A stretch of DNA of 5,628 nucleotides from an uncultured Coriobacteriaceae bacterium (GTDB lineage: Bacteria; Actinomycetota; Coriobacteriia; Coriobacteriales; Eggerthellaceae): NCBI GenBank assembly GCA_900552585.1, contig USAB01000101.1, positions 1 through 5,628 on the forward strand. Direction: 5' to 3'. Positions within the stretch are counted from its first letter, which is position 1. Each line of letters opens with the position of its first letter. Both the position numbers and the translations under genes were made by a program. The notes under the pieces are model-generated. The model was given only the letters and a program-made list of their open reading frames with translations. It was not told the DNA's origin and made no database searches. This document shows, in pieces, positions 1-4,711 of the stretch.

Positions 1-1
1 G

Positions 2-205
2 GGCTATGCGCGCCTTGATCCCGATATGCAGGATAACCGCTGCCACCGGGTATCGCTGACCGAAGCGGGGCGGGCGTTCGTGGATCGACATATCGAGGAA
101 GGGGAAGAGCACGTAGAGGCCCTTCTGGGCAAACTGAGTGCAGCTGAACGTGCCGAGCTGGAACAGGCCATGGACACGGTGGCGCGGATACTGGAGAAGG
201 TCTGA
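2..205 (+). CDS. MarR-family transcriptional regulator, C-terminal part (5' end outside window)
   Basis: The reading frame is open from the left edge to a TGA at 203-205 and gives 67 residues, so only the last half or so of a typical 140-160 residue MarR protein is present. The visible start of the fragment has the wing of the winged helix-turn-helix: an Asp-Asn-Arg followed by HRVSLTEAGRAF, matching the family pattern D-x-R-x(3)-V-x-LT-x-x-G. After it comes a Glu/Leu/Ala-rich helix (EEGEEHVEALLGKLSAAERAELEQAM) of the type that forms the dimer interface. MarR proteins are cytoplasmic dimers that bind palindromic operators and usually repress exporters or stress genes, releasing DNA when they bind small aromatic ligands. 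The nearest intact candidate target is the MFS exporter at 882-2147, but it is divergently placed and separated by a decayed gene, so the link is a guess. The family call is firm. The ligand and targets are unknown. Confidence 0.85.
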   Translation, partial: GYARLDPDMQDNRCHRVSLTEAGRAFVDRHIEEGEEHVEALLGKLSAAERAELEQAMDTVARILEKV

Positions 206-281
206 GCAGCGGCTTCCAACAAGCGCTCGACGTGGGGAGCGGCCCCGGCAACGACGTCGGGAAGGATGGAGTGCGCAGCCC

Positions 282-472
282 GCTTGTTGCCGCTTTCGCG
301 ATACCGCCTGCCAGTGTTGCCTATGCCCAGACAAGCAAACCGGTGAAGGTGAAGGTAAAGACCAGCACCGTTGCGCCTGTTCTGAAAAAAAGATGGCCCC
401 TACCATTGCTCGGCGCTGAAATACGGATATCGATTGCATGCCGGCATCACGGATAAATGGCATCGGGAGTGC
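282..472 (+). pseudogene. Decayed, FnIII-less paralogue fragment of the secreted protein encoded at 2577-3872
   Basis: By eye, about 190 bases align with the intact gene at roughly 85 percent identity. The preserved pieces are the end of the signal peptide and its cleavage site (LVAAFA, then SVAYAQTSKP) and the start of the C-terminal domain (VKVKVKTS, VAPVLKK, then YHC.ALKYGYRL and GITDK after a frame change). Three lesions are visible. First, the start and first half of the signal peptide are missing, with no homology upstream of 281. Second, a stretch equal to 246 bases of the intact gene (about 2689-2934, 82 codons, the FnIII module) is absent in frame, with a short CGG-A-AAG similarity at both edges. 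Third, the A-run at 384-390 has seven As against five in the intact gene, with a net +1 frameshift that leads to a stop at 454-456. A TGA follows at 472 in the restored frame and similarity fades there. There is no plausible ribosome binding site. This is almost certainly a non-functional relic of a local duplication. Bases 206-281 show nothing recognisable. Confidence 0.8.
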
Positions 473-630
473 TGATTCTTCCGAAAATGACGAGTTTAAT
501 TTTATAAATAGCACCACGCGATTGCGACTTAAGGCATCTGTTCGCGCTCCTTTATCGTCGCCTTACGTAGAGGATATGTCCCTGGTTTCGCGCTCTGGTA
601 TCGTACGCAGAAATCGCAGGTAAAGCACGG
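473..630. other. Non-coding, relatively AT-rich stretch between the pseudogene and the small membrane-protein gene
   Basis: Similarity to the secreted-protein gene is lost here. The short open frames lack ribosome binding sites and recognisable protein features. An AT-rich patch at 495-512 contains TATAAA (503-508), which could serve as a -10 element for the downstream small gene. The only -35 candidate (TTCCGA, 18 bases upstream) is poor, so no promoter is claimed. The base composition differs from the GC-rich genes on either side, as expected for decaying or acquired DNA. Confidence 0.4.
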
Positions 631-637
631 GGAGGTG
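631..637 (+). promoter_or_regulatory. Ribosome binding site deciding the GTG start of the small membrane protein
   Basis: GGAGGTG is a near-perfect Shine-Dalgarno sequence. It lies 8 bases before the GTG at 646 and 14 bases before the in-frame ATG at 652. The spacing favours the GTG and is the main evidence that this short frame is translated. Confidence 0.6.
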
Positions 638-645
638 CCGCTGGT

Positions 646-819
646 GTGGATATGGATCCGATGACAATTCTGTGGTGGCGTTCGGCGGGGTTCCTCGGCG
701 GAGAAGAGGACCCGGACAACGGCGACGACGGCGGCGGAGGCGGAGGTGGAGGCTGCGGATGCCTTATCGTGTGCCTCATAGTTGCGGTCGTGGTGCTCGT
801 TATCATGCTCCAGGGTTAG
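646..819 (+). CDS. Small glycine-rich, tail-anchored-type membrane protein of unknown function
   Basis: The frame encodes 57 residues from GTG 646 (55 from ATG 652) and ends in TAG at 817-819. The protein has four parts. A short N-terminus contains an aromatic pair (MTILWWRSAGFLGG). An acidic segment follows (EEDPDNGDD), then eight consecutive glycines and Cys-Gly-Cys. A strongly hydrophobic C-terminal helix comes last (LIVCLIVAVVVLVIML), with only two residues after it. This is the layout of a single-pass protein held by its C-terminal end, with a flexible acidic/glycine linker on one side and three cysteines at the membrane boundary. I do not recognise a named family. The overall plan resembles eukaryotic CYSTM proteins (low-complexity region, then cysteines and a C-terminal helix), but that is analogy only. 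A strong ribosome binding site and a coherent protein plan argue for a real gene. Small size and codon-repeat composition argue for caution. It converges on the MFS gene, 62 bases away. Confidence 0.6.
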   Translation: MDMDPMTILWWRSAGFLGGEEDPDNGDDGGGGGGGGCGCLIVCLIVAVVVLVIMLQG

Positions 820-841
820 CGACTCCCGTGCGCATGTGTCA

Positions 842-863
842 AACCGTACAGGTGACTACGGTT
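842..863. terminator. Possible weak bidirectional terminator between convergent genes
   Basis: A perfect 7-bp inverted repeat (AACCGTA, 8-base loop, TACGGTT) lies between the stop of the small gene (819) and the stop of the MFS gene (882). Its position is right for a shared terminator. Neither side has a proper T-run: only TTTG follows on the minus strand. It may therefore be a weak or factor-assisted terminator, or chance. Confidence 0.3.
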
Positions 864-881
864 CGCATATCGCTGCTGCCG

Positions 882-2147
882 TTAGGCGTCGGTGCGCACT
901 TTGTTCGCTGCCCTCCTTTCAAGCACAATAGTTGCGCCTTCAAGTGCGACGATGGCAATTCCGCTGATGGTAAACCAGGGACTCACCCCAAGCGCTTCGG
1001 CAACGGGGGAGGCGATTGCCAATCCCAGGGGCATCGAAATCAGATTGATTATCTGGAATGCGGAAAAGGCACGCCCCAGTTTCTCGGGTGCAATGTTTTT
1101 CTGCATATAAGCGACAACGGGAACGTTATAGCAGGTGGAGCTTGCACCCATCGCGCCGCAGATCAGGGCAAACGCCACCCAGCCAGCAAAGCTTCGAGGC
1201 AGTAGACCGGAGGCTATGCACGTTGCCCCCAGCGCTACCATGGCGCCGCATGCAGCGCGTATCTCGTTGCTGATATTCGCCTTTGCAATGGCGATGCCGG
1301 CTACGAGCATTCCGGTGGCCCAGCTTGTTTCCACCAGACTTCCCCCGAAGGCACCGAGCGCGAAGTAATCGCTTGTCATGAGCGGGTAGAAGGCCGAAAG
1401 CGGCATGAAGAACACCATGAACGCAAACAGGGAGACAATGACAAGCGTAAGCGTGCGGTTTTCCCAAAACACGGAAAGGCCGTCGCGCAGTTCTGCAATC
1501 GGATGCAATGTGGGGCGTGGCCCCGCTGCCCGATGGTCGGGCACGGCGACAGAGCCGAGCGTGGCAGCTGCTATAAGGGCGCCGATGAGGTCGGTTACAA
1601 GCACGGCCGGCAACGGCAGCACCGTGTAAAGGATTCCGCCCACCACGGGACCCAGGATGTAGGAGACGCTGGTAAGGGCCTGAGCCAACCCGCCTGCTTC
1701 AACGAGCGCTTGCGCGGGCACAATCTGAGGCACCATGGCCTGCATCGCGGGCGCCTGGAACGAAGTTGCCGCAGACCGAGCAGCCAGAAGAAGGATGACC
1801 GCAACCAGGGAAACGCCAAGCGAGCCCATGGCCAGGGCGAATGTCGCGGCCATGATGCCCGCAGCCATATCCGCCGCAATGCACACGCGCTTTCGGTTGC
1901 GGCGATCTGCCACGATGCCCGCCACCGGCGAGAGCAGCGCTCCCGGCAGGAAGGCGGCTACGCCGGCCAGTCCCATTGCGGAAGGCGAGCCGGTTGTTTG
2001 CGCAAGGTACCAGATCAGTGCGAATTGCACGGCTGAGCTTCCCACCTGCGATACCGCTTGGCCGACGATGATAGTGTAGTAGGGACGCTTCCAGGCGGTG
2101 CCCGGCTCCGTGCCGGTACGTGGCATTTCGGTTTGCGGTTCGTCCAT
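882..2147 (-). CDS. MFS transporter, drug/siderophore exporter type (MFS_3-like)
   Basis: The protein is 421 residues with about twelve hydrophobic segments, the usual size of a 12-helix major facilitator. Family marks include the first helix (YYTIIVGQAVSQVGSSAVQF, with ALIWYLAQTTGSP after it) and loop 2-3 motif A (GIVADRRNRKRV, residues 77-88). Near residues 348-361 the text QKNIAPEKLGRAFS matches the conserved post-helix-10 loop seen in EntS and macrolide-efflux (Mef) relatives. Such proteins sit in the cytoplasmic membrane and export small molecules against proton influx. The substrate cannot be read from sequence. The cytoplasmic N-terminus (residues 1-20) is polar and proline-rich. ATG 2147 is the most upstream usable start because a frame extension meets a stop at once, but the ribosome binding site there is weak (GAGATGAG, rather distant). 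Met8 is an alternative. It is transcribed alone, from the promoter at 2188-2217 with a palindromic site beside it. The frame is intact. Confidence 0.9.
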   Translation of the reverse strand: MDEPQTEMPRTGTEPGTAWKRPYYTIIVGQAVSQVGSSAVQFALIWYLAQTTGSPSAMGLAGVAAFLPGALLSPVAGIVADRRNRKRVCIAADMAAGIMAATFALAMGSLGVSLVAVILLLAARSAATSFQAPAMQAMVPQIVPAQALVEAGGLAQALTSVSYILGPVVGGILYTVLPLPAVLVTDLIGALIAAATLGSVAVPDHRAAGPRPTLHPIAELRDGLSVFWENRTLTLVIVSLFAFMVFFMPLSAFYPLMTSDYFALGAFGGSLVETSWATGMLVAGIAIAKANISNEIRAACGAMVALGATCIASGLLPRSFAGWVAFALICGAMGASSTCYNVPVVAYMQKNIAPEKLGRAFSAFQIINLISMPLGLAIASPVAEALGVSPWFTISGIAIVALEGATIVLERRAANKVRTDA

Positions 2148-2165
2148 CTGGCGGTCTCATCTCAT

Positions 2166-2178
2166 GTATCGTTGATAC
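2166..2178. promoter_or_regulatory. Palindromic operator-like site at the MFS transcription start
   Basis: GTATC-GTT-GATAC is a perfect 5-bp dyad with a 3-base centre. It lies just downstream of the predicted -10 element, in the first transcribed bases of the MFS gene and about 20 bases before its ATG. A dimeric repressor of the TetR or MarR kind bound here would block initiation. The regulator is not identified. The MarR-family protein at the left edge is one candidate. Confidence 0.45.
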
Positions 2179-2187
2179 GGGACCAGG

Positions 2188-2217
2188 ACTATAGCATGTG
2201 CAGGCAGAAACGCTCAA
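2188..2217 (-). promoter_or_regulatory. Sigma70-type promoter of the MFS gene
   Basis: On the minus strand, TTGAGC (2212-2217) and TATAGT (2188-2193) are separated by 18 bases, matching the TTGACA and TATAAT consensus at four and five of six positions. The start of transcription would fall near 2181, giving a leader of about 34 bases before the ATG at 2147. Confidence 0.55.
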
Positions 2218-2299
2218 TGCCGCGAGTTCGGAGCGGACGGACTGTGCGCTTCGCCGCCCGATGCATCACTCATGGCCGCGGCAGAATGTGACAAGAATG

Positions 2300-2328
2300 T
2301 GACAAGGGGACAGGTCGTTTGTCAGGTT
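2300..2328 (+). repeat. Dispersed repeat copy R1 (TGACAAGGGGACAGGTC family)
   Basis: The copy starts with TGACAAGGGGACAGGTC, followed by GTTTGTCAGGTT. The ends TGACAA and TTGTCA are inverted, so the unit can fold into a small hairpin. A partial unit (TGACAAGAATG) precedes it at 2289-2299. The same core recurs at 3971, 4018, 4571, 4619 and 4663, always outside genes. Confidence 0.85.
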
Positions 2329-2388
2329 TTTGTCGCAAGCAGTGGCGGAGCGCGCTTCGGCTGGCGGCACATTGCGAGTTGGTGAGAT

Positions 2389-2446
2389 CCCGCGTTTGTC
2401 CCGCGTTCGCCCGCGCGTTTGCCCCCGCGTTTGCCCGCGCGTTCGC
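2389..2446. repeat. Five-copy 11-12 base GC-rich tandem repeat
   Basis: Five consecutive units of 11, 11, 12, 12 and 12 bases vary on CCCGCGTTTGC (for example CCCGCGTTTGT, CCCGCGTTCGC, CCGCGCGTTTGC). They fill 58 bases with no interruption. The third base from the unit end alternates between T and C. Function is unknown. Such arrays can arise by slippage and may vary between strains. Confidence 0.75.
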
Positions 2447-2576
2447 ACACGCATCCCTTCATGTGCGGGGTGAGCTTTTGCTGCTGCCGTTGTAAGATGC
2501 GGCTACTACACAATTAGGCGGCAAGCTTAAGTGTGCCTTGCAGTTGTTGGCAGAAAGCGGGGACATCGTGTACAGA

Positions 2577-3872
2577 ATGGAAAAAGCCAGGATAGCGGCT
2601 ACTCTTGGCATCTCTTTGCTGGTGGTTGCGCTTGTTGCCGCTTTTGCGATGTCGGTTGCCAACGTTGCCTATGCCCAGACAAGCAAGCCGGCGAAAGTCA
2701 CGGTTACCTACGCAAAGTCGAAGAAAGCCGGATCCGTGACGGTGAAGTGGAAGAAAGTGCGAGGTGCCGGGAAATATACGGTTTTGTATGCCTACAGCAG
2801 CAAGTTCAAGGGCGCGAAGAGCAAGTCAGTATCCGCCAAGAAGACCAGCGCCACGTTGTCGGCGAAGTCGGGCAAGACCGTTTACCTGCGCGTCAAGGCG
2901 ATCAAGAAGAAGGTTTCGGGCAAATGCAGTAAAACGGTAAAGGTGAAGGTAAAGGCGAAAACCAGCGCTGTTGCGCCTGTTCTGAAAAAGGACGGCCTCT
3001 ACCATTGCGCGGCGCTGAAATACGGGTATCGACTATATACCGGCATCACAGATAAGTTGTATTCGAAGTGCGACACCGCTATCTACCTCAAGACGAAAAG
3101 CCCAAGCGACGTTTTCCGGATCAACTTCTACGACAAAGACGGGAAGAACGTGAATGGCAGCACGGTGGTGTCTTCGTATTCGGACGTTAACCGGGGTTCT
3201 CTGTCGATGCCACATTGGACGGGTTCCTACCACAGAGTATCCGGCGGCTACATTGCGATAAACAATCTTTACCGCACTGCTAAGAACAGAAGCAAGGTGT
3301 ATCCCACCGGCGCCGTTACGGTGAAGGTGCAAGAGAAGACCGGCTACGGTTATACCAGGGAGATGAAGGTCGGGACAATCAAGCTTCAGAATACGGACGC
3401 CTTGAAGAAGGCTTGGCTGAACGACATCTTGGAAAAGAGCGGGGCGAACCGGGAGTCTACCGGAGAGGCGAAGATGCAGGCGATTTGCACCTATCTCCGC
3501 TCTCACACAACCTATTCTCGCTGCTACAACAATACTTCCGGCAATGTTTCCTACATCTACACCATTGCCGATCTGACGACTCCTTCATTTGCCCAGATGT
3601 CTTACAACTCCTACACCTCGCCTGCTGAACTGGAATACATAGGCAAGCAAATCGGTTATCCGGTAAGAAGCGAATACGGGGATTATGCGTCGGGGACATC
3701 CCAGTGGTATTTCCATCATTCGTACGCAATTCACGAATCGGATCAGAAGGAATTCGCGTTCTGTTCTGAAACGGAAACAGGTCAGATATCGGACAAGGTG
3801 CTGACCAAGGACCAAGCGCTGGACCTAATTCCTCAGTTGAAGGTCAAGAGCCTGCACCCGGTTTCGATGTAA
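2577..3872 (+). CDS. Secreted protein with FnIII-like module and transglutaminase-like C-terminal region
   Basis: The 431-residue product begins with a clear Sec signal peptide: MEKAR, a hydrophobic core (residues 7-30) and an AYA|Q cleavage site after residue 33. Residues 36-126 form a very lysine-rich beta module (KPAKVTVTYAK, VTVKWKKVRGAGKYTVLYAY, VYLRVKAIKKKVSGK) with the alternation and the Y-L-R-V-K-A strand typical of bacterial fibronectin type III modules. Residues 135-270 are beta-rich and unassigned. Residues 300-403 resemble a transglutaminase-like fold: an AICTYLRSHTTYSR helix, then SPAELEYIGKQIGYPVRSEYGDY, W-Y-F-H-H-S-Y (377-383) and EFAFCSETETG. The usual catalytic Cys position appears to be Ser348. 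There is no LPxTG anchor or other membrane segment, so the protein is probably released or held by charge. The start is uncertain: GTG 2568 sits 4 bases after GGGGA, while ATG 2577 begins the signal peptide proper. A decayed relative lies at 282-472. The fold assignment is tentative; secretion is firm. Confidence 0.85.
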   Translation: MEKARIAATLGISLLVVALVAAFAMSVANVAYAQTSKPAKVTVTYAKSKKAGSVTVKWKKVRGAGKYTVLYAYSSKFKGAKSKSVSAKKTSATLSAKSGKTVYLRVKAIKKKVSGKCSKTVKVKVKAKTSAVAPVLKKDGLYHCAALKYGYRLYTGITDKLYSKCDTAIYLKTKSPSDVFRINFYDKDGKNVNGSTVVSSYSDVNRGSLSMPHWTGSYHRVSGGYIAINNLYRTAKNRSKVYPTGAVTVKVQEKTGYGYTREMKVGTIKLQNTDALKKAWLNDILEKSGANRESTGEAKMQAICTYLRSHTTYSRCYNNTSGNVSYIYTIADLTTPSFAQMSYNSYTSPAELEYIGKQIGYPVRSEYGDYASGTSQWYFHHSYAIHESDQKEFAFCSETETGQISDKVLTKDQALDLIPQLKVKSLHPVSM

Positions 3873-3880
3873 GGGCTGCT

Positions 3881-3902
3881 CGCCCGCATGTTGGGTGGGT
3901 TT
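3881..3902 (+). terminator. Possible weak terminator after the secreted-protein gene
   Basis: Nine bases after the TAA, CCCGC (3883-3887) can pair with GTGGG (3895-3899, one G-U pair), followed by TTT. The stem is short and the T-run minimal. The larger inverted repeat at 3971-4034 may be the real stop signal. Confidence 0.25.
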
Positions 3903-3970
3903 CGCCGTGCGCTGGCCTTCGTTTGCGTTAGTCAATTACGGTTTAGACACTCTGGATAGAGCGTATTGTG

Positions 3971-4034
3971 TGACAAGGGGACAGGTCATTCGTCAGGTTT
4001 GTGCGTTAGTCTGTGACGACCTGTCCCCTTGTCA
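3971..4034. repeat. Opposed pair of dispersed repeats forming a 17-bp perfect inverted repeat (R2/R3)
   Basis: TGACAAGGGGACAGGTC at 3971-3987 is exactly complementary to 4018-4034, with 30 bases between. The left copy continues with ATTCGTCAGGTT, as in R1. The right copy is shorter and lacks the AAAT seen in the copies at 4619 and 4663. Single-stranded DNA or RNA from either strand could form a strong stem. It lies between the convergent secreted-protein and flavodoxin genes, where it could end transcription from both sides, although no T-run follows directly. Confidence 0.85.
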
Positions 4035-4070
4035 GGCTTTCTTTTGAAGGCAGAAGGCGTCGATGCGGCA

Positions 4071-4553
4071 TTAAGCCAGGTCGAGCAAGCGCGCCCAGCC
4101 GGCAAGCTCGTCGGTCCCGGCGTTGGTGGGCAGACGCCGGCCGCTCAGCACCTGCGCGCCGGGAGCCAGCTTTGCCATGCGCTGCGGAGCCTGGCCCAGA
4201 CCGCTTCCGCCGCTCGTCGCGAACGGAACGATGGTCTTGCCGGAGAAATCGGCCGACTCCAAGAAGGTGTCGATGATGCGCGGCTCCACGTACCACCATA
4301 CGGGGAAGCCCACGAACACGGTGTCGTAGGGCGCTACATCGATGGGTGCGCCGGCGATAGAGGGCCGGCTGTTCTCGTCGTTCATCTCCACCGAGCTGCG
4401 GCTTGCCTGGTTGTTCCAATTCAGGTCGGCCGCCGTGTATGGCACTTCCGGTACGATTTCATAGGTATCGGCGCCGATGGTCTGCGCCAGCGCTTTCGCC
4501 ACGCGCGCAGTGGTCCCCGTCGCCGAAAAGTAAGCTACCAGTGTTTTCGCCAT
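4071..4553 (-). CDS. Flavodoxin (Flavodoxin_4 type, FMN-binding)
   Basis: The protein has 160 residues, a normal length for a short-chain flavodoxin. It starts MAKTLVAYFSATGTTARVAK, where SATGTTA (residues 10-16) is the loop that grips the FMN phosphate. Further FMN-pocket marks are FPVWWYVEPRIIDTFLE (83-99), with aromatic residues to stack on the isoalloxazine ring, and PFATSGGSGLG (110-120). Residues 33-66, before the third strand, contain the NWNNQASRSSVEMND text common in the Flavodoxin_4 group. It acts in the cytoplasm as an electron carrier or as an FMN-dependent reductase component; the partner is unknown. The frame is open up to 4580, but ATG 4553 is chosen because AAAGGAG lies 7 bases before it and homology begins there. 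It follows the CMD-cupin gene on the same strand with a 158-base repeat-filled spacer and no visible promoter, so co-transcription is likely. Confidence 0.93.
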   Translation of the reverse strand: MAKTLVAYFSATGTTARVAKALAQTIGADTYEIVPEVPYTAADLNWNNQASRSSVEMNDENSRPSIAGAPIDVAPYDTVFVGFPVWWYVEPRIIDTFLESADFSGKTIVPFATSGGSGLGQAPQRMAKLAPGAQVLSGRRLPTNAGTDELAGWARLLDLA

Positions 4554-4560
4554 TGCGAAT

Positions 4561-4567
4561 CTCCTTT
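4561..4567 (-). promoter_or_regulatory. Ribosome binding site of the flavodoxin gene
   Basis: AAAGGAG on the minus strand lies 7 bases before ATG 4553 and fixes that start. It is only 3 bases from the foot of the repeat hairpin at 4571-4603, so the folded repeat could affect ribosome access. Confidence 0.75.
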
Positions 4568-4570
4568 CAA

Positions 4571-4603
4571 AACCTGACAAATAACCTGTCCCCTTGTCAG
4601 GTT
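4571..4603 (-). promoter_or_regulatory. Repeat hairpin directly upstream of the flavodoxin ribosome binding site
   Basis: AACCTGACAA (4571-4580) and TTGTCAGGTT (4594-4603) form a perfect 10-bp stem with a 13-base loop containing the ACCTGTCCCC core. In the operon RNA this stem would stand just before the Shine-Dalgarno sequence. It could protect the downstream message from 3'-5' decay, pause transcription or tune translation. The fold is directly visible; the role is inferred. Confidence 0.5.
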
Positions 4604-4711
4604 CTTAGGTTCCGACCATGACAAATGACCTGTCCCCTTGTCAGGTTGCCCTTGTCAGGTTGTGACAAATGACCTGTCCCCTTGTCAGTCACTTGTCACC
4701 CTTGTCAGGTT
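4571..4711 (-). repeat. Cluster of three full and two partial dispersed repeats between CMD-cupin and flavodoxin
   Basis: Full copies lie at 4571-4603, 4619-4647 and 4663-4688, and read on the minus strand as TGACAAGGGGACAGG followed by T(C/T)ATTTGTCA. Partial copies (CCCTTGTCAGGTT on the plus strand) lie at 4649-4661 and 4699-4711. All point the same way. The cluster begins on the base next to the CMD-cupin stop codon and ends 3 bases from the flavodoxin ribosome binding site, so it makes up nearly the whole spacer. Each full unit is an imperfect palindrome. The style resembles REP-type elements, some of which are spread by Y1 (REP-associated) transposases, but no such gene is in the window. 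Confidence 0.85.

Larger units (their letters stand above)
2218..2567. other. Gene-free interval holding one dispersed repeat and a GC-rich tandem repeat
   Basis: No convincing gene is seen between the MFS promoter and the secreted-protein gene. The interval contains a dispersed-repeat copy (2300-2328), a short tandem array (2389-2446) and the leader of the secreted-protein gene. Open frames across the tandem array give only Arg/Gly/Thr repeats and lack start signals. No clear sigma70 promoter for the downstream gene stands out. TAAGAT near 2493-2498 is a possible -10 element but lacks a convincing partner. Confidence 0.5.

Noticed and set aside
232..456. 74-residue frame containing SVAYAQTSKP as a possible functional short secreted protein
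   Set aside because: The start has no ribosome site, the first half of the signal peptide is missing, and the frame is broken by the +1 change in the A-run relative to the intact gene.
438..623. 61-residue plus-strand frame starting with MPASRING
   Set aside because: It begins inside the pseudogene in a wrong frame, has no ribosome binding site and shows no recognisable feature.
552..806. Minus-strand frame with a proline run (PPPPPPPP)
   Set aside because: The prolines are the reverse complement of the glycine codons of the small membrane-protein gene. The rest shows no domain or start signal.
672..1205. 177-residue plus-strand open frame with a run of arginines
   Set aside because: It is the shifted frame of the glycine-rich small gene and then runs antisense to the MFS gene. 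It has no ribosome binding site and no protein-like features.
2289..2328. CRISPR array, considered because a short repeat recurs in the window
   Set aside because: Copies are irregularly spaced, in both orientations, palindromic and without unique spacers of constant length. No cas gene is present.
2266..2454. Minus-strand frame with TRGQTRGQ-type repeats as an arginine-rich peptide
   Set aside because: The repeats simply translate the GC-rich tandem array. There is no ribosome site and the frame crosses a dispersed repeat.
4554..4580. N-terminal extension of the flavodoxin (MSGFERRF)
   Set aside because: The extension would be encoded by the ribosome binding site and part of the repeat. 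The AAAGGAG site and family alignment place the start at 4553.
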